DNA of 64,000 nt from Lachnospiraceae bacterium P6B14 (GCA_000687695.1 JHWZ01000008.1:1-64000), one strand, 5' to 3'; shown: positions 51,593 through 60,429, counted from the first letter of the stretch. The notes: generated by a model not told the origin, from the sequence alone. Translations and numbers: made by a program.

Positions 51593-53346
51593 GGTTTTTA
51601 TTAAAGTATTTAAGACCGTACATAAAGGAATGTGTTCTGGCGCCGCTTTTCAAACTTTTGGAAGCGACGCTGGATCTTTTTGTACCTTTGGTGATGACCT
51701 GGATCATCGATGAAGGTATCGCAAAAGAGGATACTTCCTTTATTCTTTTAATGGGTGGACTTCTCTTGGGATTTGCTATCGTCGGAGCGGTGATCGCCAT
51801 AACTGCGCAGTATTTTGCGGCAAAGGCTGCGATATATTTTCAAACCGATGTAAAACATGCTCTGTTTGAGCACATAGTTCATATGTCTGCTGAGTCAAAG
51901 AATAAGCTCGGCTCCGAGACTCTCATAACACGTATGACAGGTGATATGAATCAGGTCGCATCCTGTGTGAACTGGTCCTTAAGGTTGTTTTTGAGGTCGC
52001 CTTTAATAGTTGTCGGAGCGATGGTGATGGCTTTTGCCATCGATGTCAGGTGTGCGCTTATTTTTGCGGTGCTTATTCCTGTTCTTTCTTTCATAGTTTT
52101 TCTTTGCTTACGCATAACTATCCCTCTTTATAAAAATGTTCAGAAACGTCTTGATAAGGTGTTACTCCACACGAGAGAAAATCTCGCCGGAGTGCGTGTT
52201 ATCAGGGCGTTTTTAAGACAGGATAAAGAGAAAGAGACGTTCGGAAAAGAGAACTCAAAACTGCAGAAAGAGCAGTTACATGTGGGTAGGATTTCTTCGC
52301 TTATGAATCCACTCACGTTGCTTATAGTTAACGCTGCGATGATGCTTCTTATCTACGTGGGAGGCGTGAGAGTTGATATCGGCGGGCTTACCCAGGGTCA
52401 GGTTGTCGCATTGATAAATTATATGTCACAGATACTTATCGAACTTATCAAGATGGCAGACGTTATTATTCTTGTTAACAAATCACTGGCGAGTGCGGAC
52501 AGGATCAAAGAGATATTCGAGATCGGAGATGAGGATCGTCGAAAGGAAGATAGTTGTGATGGAGTTTTTTCGGCTCGAGCGAGTGAAAAAACTAAGGATG
52601 AAAGTGATTCGCCGGTTCTGGAATGTAAGGATATGAGTTTCTCCTATCCGGGGAGCAGAGAGAGTGCTTTGGAGGATATAAATATTTCCGTAAATAAAGG
52701 CGAAACTCTCGGAATAATAGGAGGAACCGGATCCGGGAAGACAACCCTTCTTTCGTTACTTTTGGGGTATTATAAGGCGAGTCGTGGCGTGCTTGATATT
52801 TTTGACAGGGACAGTAAAGATTGGGCTCAGGATGCTCTCAGAAAAAGAGTGGGATATGTGCATCAGAGATCGGTACTGTTTTCGGGTACGATAAGGGACA
52901 ATCTGCTTTGGGGTGACGAGTCTGCAACGGATGAGAAGATGTGGGAGGCTTTACGTATCGCGCAGGCGGATGAGTTTGTAAGCCAGAAGGATGGGCTTGA
53001 CACAGTGGTTGAGGCAGGCGGGAAGAACTTCTCGGGCGGGCAGAGACAGAGACTGTGTATCGCCAGAGCGCTTGTGAGAAATGCGGATATATATGTGCTT
53101 GATGATGCGTTTTCGGCGCTTGATACTGCGACCGAGGCGAAACTTCGCGTGCAGTTATCCGATCATGTTAAAAAGCTTAAGGCTACACTTGTTATAGTGT
53201 CGCAGAGGATCTCATCGGTAAAGAATGCTGATGGTATTCTAGTGCTGGAGGACGGAAAGCAGGTCGGATACGGAACACATGATGAGCTGATGAGTTCGTG
53301 TGAGGTTTACCGCGAGATCGAACGGATCGGGGGTGATGCCTCATGA
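51589..53346 (+). CDS. ABC exporter half with degenerate ATPase site
   Basis: Six-helix membrane domain (residues ~15-310) followed by an ATPase. Walker A GGTGSGKTT, signature FSGGQRQRL, Walker B YVLDDAFSALD. The catalytic Glu after the Walker-B Asp is Asp, as in the degenerate half of heterodimeric exporters such as BmrC/TM287-type. The next gene codes the consensus half, overlapping by ATGA. Between membrane and ATPase domains is a Ser/Glu/Asp-rich stretch (~312-340). Export of drugs or amphiphiles is the family role. Confidence 0.92.
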   Translation: MRFLLKYLRPYIKECVLAPLFKLLEATLDLFVPLVMTWIIDEGIAKEDTSFILLMGGLLLGFAIVGAVIAITAQYFAAKAAIYFQTDVKHALFEHIVHMSAESKNKLGSETLITRMTGDMNQVASCVNWSLRLFLRSPLIVVGAMVMAFAIDVRCALIFAVLIPVLSFIVFLCLRITIPLYKNVQKRLDKVLLHTRENLAGVRVIRAFLRQDKEKETFGKENSKLQKEQLHVGRISSLMNPLTLLIVNAAMMLLIYVGGVRVDIGGLTQGQVVALINYMSQILIELIKMADVIILVNKSLASADRIKEIFEIGDEDRRKEDSCDGVFSARASEKTKDESDSPVLECKDMSFSYPGSRESALEDINISVNKGETLGIIGGTGSGKTTLLSLLLGYYKASRGVLDIFDRDSKDWAQDALRKRVGYVHQRSVLFSGTIRDNLLWGDESATDEKMWEALRIAQADEFVSQKDGLDTVVEAGGKNFSGGQRQRLCIARALVRNADIYVLDDAFSALDTATEAKLRVQLSDHVKKLKATLVIVSQRISSVKNADGILVLEDGKQVGYGTHDELMSSCEVYREIERIGGDAS

Positions 53347-55088
53347 GACAGAGAGAGATACTAAGGAGAGTTTTGAGGTACACCGCGGGGTACAAGGGCT
53401 TTGTATTTTTATCATTATTATTTGCAGTGGTATCGACCGTTCTTTCGTTGTATATTCCCATAGTTACAGGAGATGCCATCGACCATATCATCGGTGAAGG
53501 TAAGGTCGATATGGGTGAGGTTTTATCAAAGCTTTTGGTCATCGGGATCTGCGCGGGTGTGAGCGCTTTGACTGCGTATCTTATGAAGCTATGTAATAAC
53601 AGGATATGTTTCGGAGTTATAAAGGATATGAGAACGGATGCTTTTAATGTTATTGAAAAGCTGCCGATATCATATATCGATTCGCATCCTCACGGGGATA
53701 TAGTTAGCAGAGTTATAGCTGATGCGGACGCCGTTTCTGATGGATTACTGTTGGGAAGCACGTCATTATTTACCGGAATAATAACCATAATAATAACGCT
53801 TGTTTTTATGTTTATAACAAGTGTTCCCATCGCGATCACGGTAGTTGTTATGACGCCTTTATCTCTGATCTTTGCGAGGTTTGTTTCGAGAAGATCGTAC
53901 AGACTCTTTCTCGCACAGTCAAAGGATCGTGGTGAGCAGACAGCATTGATCGATGAGGTATTTAATAACATCGAATGCGTGCAGGCTTTCGGCAGGGAAC
54001 AGGCATTTACGGATGCTTTTGATAAGATAGCAAACAAGCTTAAAAAGGATTCTCTGGGCGCGACATTTTTCTCGTCGATAACAAATCCAGGAACCAGATT
54101 TGTTAATAATATTGTGTATGCGGCAGTTGGTGTTTTTGGCGCGCTCTTTGCCGTGAGAGGCTCGATCACGGTCGGTGTACTGACTGCATTTTTGAGCTAT
54201 GCAAACCAATACACAAAACCATTTAATGAGATCAGCGGAGTGATCACGGAGCTGCAGAATGCTATCGCATGTGCCGGTAGGATCATCGAGATCGTGGATG
54301 AGCCGTGTGAGAAAAAATCAAATGATGACACAGTTCTGACGGAAGTAAATGGTAGTGTTGTTTTTGATGATGTTTATTTTTCGTATAATAAGACCGATGA
54401 GTTTAAGCCGGATGAGGCATTGATACGTGACCTGAATCTGGATGTAAAACCCGGAAGCAGAGTCGCTATAGTCGGACCGACAGGAGCCGGGAAATCAACT
54501 ATTATTAACCTTCTTATGAGGTTCTATGATGTAGACCATGGAGTGATCACCGTCTCGGATCATGACATCGCATCTGTGGACAGGGATTCGCTCAGAGAGC
54601 AGTACGGGATGGTGTTACAGGAGACGTGGCTGGCGCATGGCTCAGTGAGAGATAATATCGCTTTCGGAAGGCCGGAGGCGACGCTTGATGAGGTTATCGC
54701 TGCGGCGAAGGAGGCTCATGCACACAGTTTTATCTCGAGGCTGCCTGATGGATATGATACCGTTATCGATGATGCGACCGGGCTTTCTGCGGGGCAGAGG
54801 CAGCTTTTATGTATCGCGAGAGTTATGCTTCACCTGCCACCGATGCTGATCCTCGATGAGGCGACGTCGTCGATCGATACGAGGACGGAGATGCGGATAC
54901 GCAGGGCGTTTGATAAGATGATGAGTGGCAGGACGAGCTTTATCGTGGCGCACAGGTTGCAGACGATACGAGAGGCGGATGTGATTCTTGTAATGCGCGA
55001 TGGGGCCATAGTGGAGAAGGGGACGCATGAGGAGCTGATAGCAGCGGATGGGTTCTACAAGAAGCTTTATGATGCATCCAGGGTGTAG
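53343..55088 (+). CDS. ABC exporter half with consensus ATPase site
   Basis: Six-helix membrane domain then ATPase: Walker A GPTGAGKST, Q-loop VLQETWL, signature LSAGQRQLL, Walker B MLILDEATSSID with intact Glu, H-loop VAHRLQT. Pairs with the product of the preceding gene as a heterodimeric exporter of the BmrCD/LmrCD/EfrAB kind. Starts in a 4-base overlap (ATGA). Last gene of the MMPL-TetR-ABC operon; it is followed by the large hairpin region, with no simple terminator. Confidence 0.92.
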   Translation: MRQREILRRVLRYTAGYKGFVFLSLLFAVVSTVLSLYIPIVTGDAIDHIIGEGKVDMGEVLSKLLVIGICAGVSALTAYLMKLCNNRICFGVIKDMRTDAFNVIEKLPISYIDSHPHGDIVSRVIADADAVSDGLLLGSTSLFTGIITIIITLVFMFITSVPIAITVVVMTPLSLIFARFVSRRSYRLFLAQSKDRGEQTALIDEVFNNIECVQAFGREQAFTDAFDKIANKLKKDSLGATFFSSITNPGTRFVNNIVYAAVGVFGALFAVRGSITVGVLTAFLSYANQYTKPFNEISGVITELQNAIACAGRIIEIVDEPCEKKSNDDTVLTEVNGSVVFDDVYFSYNKTDEFKPDEALIRDLNLDVKPGSRVAIVGPTGAGKSTIINLLMRFYDVDHGVITVSDHDIASVDRDSLREQYGMVLQETWLAHGSVRDNIAFGRPEATLDEVIAAAKEAHAHSFISRLPDGYDTVIDDATGLSAGQRQLLCIARVMLHLPPMLILDEATSSIDTRTEMRIRRAFDKMMSGRTSFIVAHRLQTIREADVILVMRDGAIVEKGTHEELIAADGFYKKLYDASRV

Positions 55089-55090
55089 CG

Positions 55091-55290
55091 TGCTATCTGC
55101 CATACCGTGGTGCTAGCGGCCATACCGCAGATGTTCATTTGGATCTCGGAGGATCGCTTGCGCTCATGGTTTTTACGAAGCACTGCATGGCACCAAAATA
55201 CGGTGCCTACGCAGTGTCGTAAAAACAGCCTCCTCGATCCTGCATGAAATCTGATTCGTATGGCCGCGGGAGCTCATGTGCATGGGAGGT
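55091..55290. other. Giant intergenic hairpin with 20-nt direct repeats
   Basis: Between the ABC exporter and DUF187 genes. GCGGCCATAC (55116-55125) pairs with GTATGGCCGC (55258-55267). Within these arms, CAGAT, TTCAT and GGATC blocks pair in order, then GTTTTTACGA...CACTGC with GCAGTG.CGTAAAAAC, and GGCACC (55189-55194) with GGTGCC (55202-55207) at the tip. The left arm begins with tandem copies TGCTA-3-GCCATACCG (55091-55110, 55111-55130). No ORF, no T-run. Confidence 0.7.
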
Positions 55291-55367
55291 GTCGACTTCT
55301 GTTGGTCTGTGTGAAATCGGCTCCGTATCGTCGTGGGAGATTTGGAAATAATTGAAAGGATAAGTGT

Positions 55368-56660
55368 ATGATGGGTTTTGTAAAAAAGTTTGTTTTGAAA
55401 GGAATGCTTGCGCTGTTTTTAGTTGCCTGTTCCACATGCGTGATGGGGGATAAGCAAGTAAAGGCGGGGACGACGAGTCACAGGGCCGTGTGGGTTTGTT
55501 TTTATGAGTACGCTGCGGTAGGGCTTTCTAACAGGACGGAGGCTGCTTTTAAGAGAAATGCGGAGACGCTGTTTAAGAGTATCAAGAACTACGGATGCAA
55601 TGAGGTGTACTTTCATGTGAGGGCTTTTGATGATGCTATTTATCCTTCCAAGATCGTCGGATGGAGTTCGTATATGTGCTCGGATAAAAAGTCTCCGGGT
55701 TATGATCCGTTGAAGATACTTGTTGAGAAGGCGCATGAACAGAAGCTGAAGATCCATGCGTGGATGAATCCATATCGTGTCACCTACTCAAAGATTCTTA
55801 ATCCCGCAAAGAAAAAGTCGATCAACAGGATCGTCAAGCAGGTGAAGGAGATAGTTGATAATTATGATGTTGACGGGATACATTTTGATGACTATTTTTA
55901 CCTGGGAAGTAAGTATAACAAGGTGAAGGGTGCGACCAAAAGAAAGAATGTAAATAAGCTTATTAAAAAGGTTTATAAAACCGTCAAGGCGAAGAGTAAG
56001 GATATCGAGTTTGGTGTCAGTCCGGCGGGAAATATTGAGTACTCGATGTCGATCGGTGGAGATGTAAAAACCTGGCTCAGTAACAAGGGATATATAGATT
56101 ACATCGTGCCTCAGATATACTGGTCGGATCAGTACAAGCTTTCCGGCACCATGCACAAGCTTTTTACAGAGAGACTGGCGGCGTGGAGATCGCTAAACAA
56201 GATCGATCTGCCTATGTATATCGGTTTGGGAGTCTACAGGGCAGGATTGAGTAAAAAAGCGGTTAAGCCGGATTACGGATGGGCGAAGAAGTCGACTAAT
56301 CTTGTTTCTCAGTTGAAAAAGATAAAGAACGGAAACTCGGAAGGGTTTTCGTTGTTTGCGTATAGCGATGTCGCCGGCAGCAAGGCGAGGAAGGAGATGA
56401 ACAAGTTCCTTATCGAGCTCGGCTGGATATCGCTTAATAAAACATCCGTGACCATCAAAAAAGGTGATACGTTTAAGCTTGTCGCGAATTGGGCACCGTC
56501 TAAGAATCCGTGTACGGAGGATATTGATTTCAGATCGCTGGATGGTGAGATAGCTGTCGTTGACAAGAACGGCGTTATCTCCGCGTTGAAGGAAGGAACG
56601 TGCAAGGTACAGGCAATATCCGGTGATAAGGTTAAATCATGTACGGTTACTGTTGAATAA
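55368..56660 (+). CDS. DUF187 (GHL10) lipoprotein with BIG2 domain
   Basis: Predicted extracellular glycoside-hydrolase-like protein. Hydrophobic leader with a lipobox LVAC (Cys21), so likely lipid-anchored; cleavage after VKA is an alternative. The catalytic-like barrel (about 35-340) has the DUF187/GHL10 hallmarks: RAVWVCFYEYAAV, NEVYFHVRAFDDAIYPSKIVGWSSY, LKIHAWMNPYRV, DGIHFDDYFY and YIVPQIYW. The last ~80 residues form a bacterial Ig-like group 2 domain (LNKTSVTIKKGDTFKL...CTVTVE). Substrate is unknown; DUF187 enzymes have been tied to wall or exopolysaccharide glycans. GAAAGGATAAG precedes two adjacent ATG codons. Confidence 0.85.
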   Translation: MMGFVKKFVLKGMLALFLVACSTCVMGDKQVKAGTTSHRAVWVCFYEYAAVGLSNRTEAAFKRNAETLFKSIKNYGCNEVYFHVRAFDDAIYPSKIVGWSSYMCSDKKSPGYDPLKILVEKAHEQKLKIHAWMNPYRVTYSKILNPAKKKSINRIVKQVKEIVDNYDVDGIHFDDYFYLGSKYNKVKGATKRKNVNKLIKKVYKTVKAKSKDIEFGVSPAGNIEYSMSIGGDVKTWLSNKGYIDYIVPQIYWSDQYKLSGTMHKLFTERLAAWRSLNKIDLPMYIGLGVYRAGLSKKAVKPDYGWAKKSTNLVSQLKKIKNGNSEGFSLFAYSDVAGSKARKEMNKFLIELGWISLNKTSVTIKKGDTFKLVANWAPSKNPCTEDIDFRSLDGEIAVVDKNGVISALKEGTCKVQAISGDKVKSCTVTVE

Positions 56661-56677
56661 CGTTTAATTAACTTAAC

Positions 56678-56726
56678 AAAAACCGCACTTTGGTTTATTA
56701 TTATAAACGTAAAGTGCAGTTTTTTG
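56678..56726 (+). terminator. Terminator of the DUF187 gene
   Basis: GCACTTT (56685-56691) pairs with AAAGTGC (56711-56717), extended by AAAAC/GTTTT around one mismatch, with an inner GTTTAT/ATAAAC. T-run follows. Confidence 0.85.
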
Positions 56727-56767
56727 TTTTGAGAATACTTTTTGCTTTCAAAAGTCGGAGGTGGATA

Positions 56768-57247
56768 ATGAGAGTAACAATAATATGCGTTGGAAAAATA
56801 AAGGAAAAATATCTGACCGAAGCTATAGCTGAGTATAGCAAAAGACTGTCGAGATACTGCGACCTTGAGATAATCGAGGTGGCAGATGAGAAGACTCCCG
56901 ATAAAGCAAGTGAACATGAGGAGGAGCTGATCCGTGAGAAGGAAGCTGAGAGGATAAATAAGCATATCCCCGATGGTGCGCACGTGATAGCTACAGCCAT
57001 CGGTGGCAAGGAGTACAGCTCTGTGGAGTTTTCCGAGAAGATTGAGAAACTCGGTGTGGACGGTGTGTCGCATATCGTCTTTCTCATCGGTGGATCGATC
57101 GGCCTCGATATGGGTCTTCTACAGGATGCGGATGAACGCATCAGCTTTTCGCGTATGACTTTCCCTCATCAGCTGATGAGGGTGATCCTTCTCGAGCAGA
57201 TCTACCGTGCTTACAGGATCATGAAAGGTGAGCCGTATCACAAGTAA
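56768..57247 (+). CDS. rlmH: 23S rRNA (pseudouridine1915-N3)-methyltransferase
   Basis: SPOUT-fold enzyme that methylates pseudouridine 1915 in helix 69 of 23S rRNA. 159 residues, typical length. The C-terminal signature is complete: FLIGGSIGLDMGLLQDADERISFSRMTFPHQLMRVILLEQIYRAYRI...YHK, including the SAM-binding knot and the final tripeptide needed for catalysis. Start ATG 56768 follows GGAGG; the longer frame runs through the preceding terminator. Stand-alone gene. Confidence 0.95.
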   Translation: MRVTIICVGKIKEKYLTEAIAEYSKRLSRYCDLEIIEVADEKTPDKASEHEEELIREKEAERINKHIPDGAHVIATAIGGKEYSSVEFSEKIEKLGVDGVSHIVFLIGGSIGLDMGLLQDADERISFSRMTFPHQLMRVILLEQIYRAYRIMKGEPYHK

Positions 57248-57271
57248 TCCGGGGCATTTTTATATATTGTT

Positions 57272-58432
57272 CTACTTGGAGATTCTTCGGAGGTACAGGT
57301 CAAACTCCGGTACTGTGAAGTCCAGTAAGCCTCGATCAGGAGAGTAGATGATACCTTTATTTATCAGCTTTGCGCGATGTGGAGAAATAGCCTTCAATTC
57401 TTTTTTCATGGATTTGGCTATCTGGGCTATCTCGCAAGGGAGTTTTTTCTGATTTGCCATAGCAAAGATGAAATCCTTTTCCGAGTCGCTACAGCGTTCA
57501 TATCTTGTTTTGTAGAATCCTGAATCCAGAGTTTCATAGTATGTGGGCTTGATCCTGTCAACCATTTTTTTGTCTATGCGGCTTCCTTTGAGCTCGTCAA
57601 AGAGTACTTTTCCAAGTTGCTGGATGAAAAATGGGTATCCTTTTGTAATCTCAAAGACTTCATCTGATGCATCGGCATCGAAGTTAATATTGAGTTTTTT
57701 TGCCGGTTCTACGATGGCATATCTCGTCTGAGTCAGGTCGAGAGAGGAGATCTCTCGGTAGAGAAACAGTCTCTCTGAATATGTTTTTGCTTTCGATAAA
57801 AGTTGGTATATCTTGGGAACGCCTGTCCCGATTACCATGATTGGATAGCCAAGTTGGTTTGCCCGATGGAGAGCAACTATCAGGGCACCAAGTTCCTCCT
57901 TGTTGATATACTGCATCTCGTCAACAAAGAAACATATAGGTACATCGGTTTTTGATGCAGTTTCACCAAGCGCGGTAAATACCTGAGTCAGACTCTGGTT
58001 GAGGTTGCCGTTTTGAAAAAGAGCCCGATCCTGTACCGAAAGAGAGAAGGTTCCGCTCTCAGGATCAAAGGATACAGCCAGAGAGGTGATGGCATCAAGG
58101 GTTTTGCTGATCAGTGTTTTTACTTTATCCATGTTTCGTATATGAGTAAGATAAGTCTTTGCACAGGCGATTATTTGTGAGATAAAGTCATCCCGTTCTT
58201 CAACCTCGATGTGAGAGGAGTATATCCCCATGTCTCCTGCGATGCTCTCAAGACGGTTTAAGAGTACGGTTTTACCCGTGCCTCGAAGTCCGCTGAATAC
58301 GATGGATTGAACAGGAACTCCGTGCGTTAACGCATCGAATACCTGTGTAACTTCGTTGATTGTTTCTTCTCTTCCGGCCAGACAGCCAGGCATCAGGCCG
58401 GCACCCGGACGATAGGGGTTTATCATAGCCAT
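57272..58432 (-). CDS. AAA ATPase of the archaeal-ATPase/Orc-like group
   Basis: 387-residue ATPase, AAA_16/archaeal-ATPase type. Walker A SGLRGTGKTVLLNRL (near residue 48), Walker B ICFFVDEMQYI near 165, sensor-1-like VIGTGVPKI near 200, then a lid and a C-terminal winged-helix-like part (~310-387). The opening NPYRPGAGLMPGCLAGREETI is typical of this family, which is common in Bacillota and of unknown function. ATG 58432 (minus) has GAAGG 8 nt upstream. AT-rich compared with neighbours and on the opposite strand, so possibly acquired. The gene stands alone with its own promoter. Confidence 0.8.
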   Translation of the reverse strand: MAMINPYRPGAGLMPGCLAGREETINEVTQVFDALTHGVPVQSIVFSGLRGTGKTVLLNRLESIAGDMGIYSSHIEVEERDDFISQIIACAKTYLTHIRNMDKVKTLISKTLDAITSLAVSFDPESGTFSLSVQDRALFQNGNLNQSLTQVFTALGETASKTDVPICFFVDEMQYINKEELGALIVALHRANQLGYPIMVIGTGVPKIYQLLSKAKTYSERLFLYREISSLDLTQTRYAIVEPAKKLNINFDADASDEVFEITKGYPFFIQQLGKVLFDELKGSRIDKKMVDRIKPTYYETLDSGFYKTRYERCSDSEKDFIFAMANQKKLPCEIAQIAKSMKKELKAISPHRAKLINKGIIYSPDRGLLDFTVPEFDLYLRRISK

Positions 58433-58480
58433 GGTAACACCTTCTTTCCAGAATATACACATGAACATTTATCTGAATGT

Positions 58481-58509
58481 ATTATCTCATAAAAAAAAGA
58501 AGAAGTCAA
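58481..58509 (-). promoter_or_regulatory. Promoter of the AAA ATPase
   Basis: Minus strand: TTGACT (58509-58504), 17 bp, GATAAT (58486-58481) with TGA before it. Confidence 0.75.
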
Positions 58510-58586
58510 TACGATGCAAGCGATTTTCGATAAAAAATATGTTAGACAGAGTTAGAATGTGTTAGAATTGGTTAGAAACCTTGTTT

Positions 58587-58612
58587 GCCCCGACTTTTAG
58601 CGGGGCATTTTT
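58587..58612 (+). terminator. Rightward terminator with no visible gene
   Basis: GCCCCG (58587-58592), 8-nt loop, CGGGGC (58601-58606), ATTTTT. The preceding 1.3 kb on this strand is antisense to the ATPase gene, so it may end an antisense or rlmH read-through transcript and insulates the promoter four bases later. Confidence 0.8.
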
Positions 58613-58615
58613 ATG

Positions 58616-58644
58616 TTGCAGACGGGGGTAAAATGTGGTAAAAT
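58616..58644 (+). promoter_or_regulatory. Promoter of the beta-CASP nuclease gene
   Basis: TTGCAG (58616-58621), 17 bp, TAAAAT (58639-58644), TGG extended -10. The core TAAAATGTGGTAAAATA (58629-58645) is identical to 143-159. Confidence 0.75.
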
Positions 58645-58676
58645 ACCTATATCTGTGATGATAAATGGAGGTTAGT

Positions 58677-58798
58677 GTGAAAAATCACATTGATATGCTG
58701 ATTTTTCACACGGCTGTTTGTGCCGTACCGGCTCAAAACAGCCATGATGCGACATGTGTGCTTGAGGCACACATGCGCGTGCCGCATAGATCGCGGCA
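58677..58798 (+). promoter_or_regulatory. Leader with four consecutive stem-loops
   Basis: Four perfect hairpins in tandem: GTGAAAAATCA/TGATTTTTCAC (58677-58709), GGCTGTTT/AAACAGCC (58712-58743), CATGTGTGC/GCACACATG (58753-58775, TTGAG loop), TGCCGC/GCGGCA (58780-58798). The last ends at the GGGAGG ribosome site of the next gene. No T-runs, so not terminators. Confidence 0.7.
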
Positions 58799-58809
58799 GG
58801 GAGGTAGCC

Positions 58810-60414
58810 ATGAAACTGGTTTTTATTGGGGCTGATCATGAGGTGACAGGCAGCTGTCACTACATGGAGGTCGGAGATAAGAAGTTTTGTATCGATATCG
58901 GTATGGAGCAGGGACGGGATATGTTCGAGAACCAGGAGATCCCTGTAAATGCATCCGAGATCGATTTTGTTCTTTTGACACATGCACATATCGACCATAC
59001 GGGTCTGTTGCCACTGCTTTATGCGAGAGGCTTTAGAGGGCAGGTTTTCGCAACAAAGGCGACCTGTGAACTGTCTCAGATCATGTTGCGTGACTCAGCG
59101 CACATCCAGCAGTTCGAGGCAGAGTGGAGAAACCGTAAGGCAGCCCGCGCCGGCGGCGAGATTTATCAGCCGGTCTACACTATGGAGGATGCTCTCGGTG
59201 CGATCCATCTTTTGGTGCCGTGCGAGTATGACAGCATCATCGAGATATGTGACGAGGTAAAGATAAGATTTACTGATGTCGGACACCTCCTTGGATCTGC
59301 ATCGATCGAGGTGTTCTGTAAGGAGGGGGCCGATGAGCGTACCGTCGTATTCTCGGGAGACCTCGGAAATATTAATAAACCTATACTCAGAGATCCTCAG
59401 TATACCAAGGCTGCTGATTATGTAGTTATGGAGTCTACCTACGGTGATCGTATCCACAGTGACGGAGTGCCCGACTATGTCGGCGACCTCGCTGCCATCA
59501 TCGAGGAGACCTTTACAAGAGGCGGAAACGTGGTTATCCCCGCCTTTGCAGTTGGGCGTACTCAGGAGCTCCTTTATTTTATCAGACAGATCAAGGAGCG
59601 TAAGCTCATTACCTCATACCCTGATTTCGAAGTATACGTGGACTCGCCGATGGCGGTTGAGGCTACACATGTGTTTAGTCGAAACGTGGAAGAATGCTTC
59701 TCCGAGGAGGCCAGGGATCTCGTGAAGCGTGGTATCAACCCGATCGGATTCCCGGGACTGAAGCTCTCCATCACATCAGACGACTCGAAGGCTATCAACT
59801 TCGATCCGAATCCGAAAGTGATCCTTTCCGCGTCCGGTATGTGCGATGCCGGCCGTATCAGACATCATCTGAAGCATAATCTGTGGAGAACTGACTCCTC
59901 AATTGTCTTCGTAGGATATCAGACAGCGGGTACTCTGGGTAGAGCGCTCCTCGACGGACTCGACGAGGTTAAGCTTTTCGGAGAGCTCATCGAGGTCAAG
60001 GCCCGTATAACAAAGATAAACGGTATCAGCGGTCATGCCGACGTGAACGGACTTCTGAAGTGGGTAGAGTCCTTCACTGAGAAACCGCCGAAGAGAGTAT
60101 TTGTTGTCCATGGTGAGGACACAGTGTGCCAGCAGTTCTGCCGCACGCTCGAGGAGCACGCCTTCATCGCGAGCGCTCCGTACTCGGGCACAGAGTTCGA
60201 CGTAATAAAAGGTGAGTTCATCCGCGAGGCAGAGCCTGTATTTGCAGAGAGAAAGAAGGCCGCTACCAAGCGCGCATCCGACGTATTCTCACGTCTTCTT
60301 ACCGCTGGCCAGCGCTTGCTCTCAATTATTAAGAAAAATGAAGGTCTGTCAAACAAAGATACCGCTAAGTTTACAGACCAGATTAACTCACTGTGTGACA
60401 AGTGGGACAGATAG
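58810..60414 (+). CDS. MBL-fold/beta-CASP RNA-processing exonuclease
   Basis: CPSF73/RNase-J-like metallo-beta-lactamase with a beta-CASP insertion. Metal motifs: GADHEVTGSC, LLTHAHIDHTG (HxHxDH near 62), GHLLGSAS near 164, FSGDLG near 184, then the beta-CASP motifs (PAFAVGRTQELLYFI, LSASGMCDAGRI, and final HADVNGLLKW). A C-terminal region (~440-534) ends in a helical tail. Bacterial members of this branch (YciZ/Ysh1-like) are thought to be RNases. ATG 58810 follows GGGAGG; the frame upstream of it crosses the four-hairpin leader, a place where autoregulation by cleavage would be natural. Confidence 0.88.
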   Translation: MKLVFIGADHEVTGSCHYMEVGDKKFCIDIGMEQGRDMFENQEIPVNASEIDFVLLTHAHIDHTGLLPLLYARGFRGQVFATKATCELSQIMLRDSAHIQQFEAEWRNRKAARAGGEIYQPVYTMEDALGAIHLLVPCEYDSIIEICDEVKIRFTDVGHLLGSASIEVFCKEGADERTVVFSGDLGNINKPILRDPQYTKAADYVVMESTYGDRIHSDGVPDYVGDLAAIIEETFTRGGNVVIPAFAVGRTQELLYFIRQIKERKLITSYPDFEVYVDSPMAVEATHVFSRNVEECFSEEARDLVKRGINPIGFPGLKLSITSDDSKAINFDPNPKVILSASGMCDAGRIRHHLKHNLWRTDSSIVFVGYQTAGTLGRALLDGLDEVKLFGELIEVKARITKINGISGHADVNGLLKWVESFTEKPPKRVFVVHGEDTVCQQFCRTLEEHAFIASAPYSGTEFDVIKGEFIREAEPVFAERKKAATKRASDVFSRLLTAGQRLLSIIKKNEGLSNKDTAKFTDQINSLCDKWDR

Positions 60415-60429
60415 AATGCCCTTAAAGGA

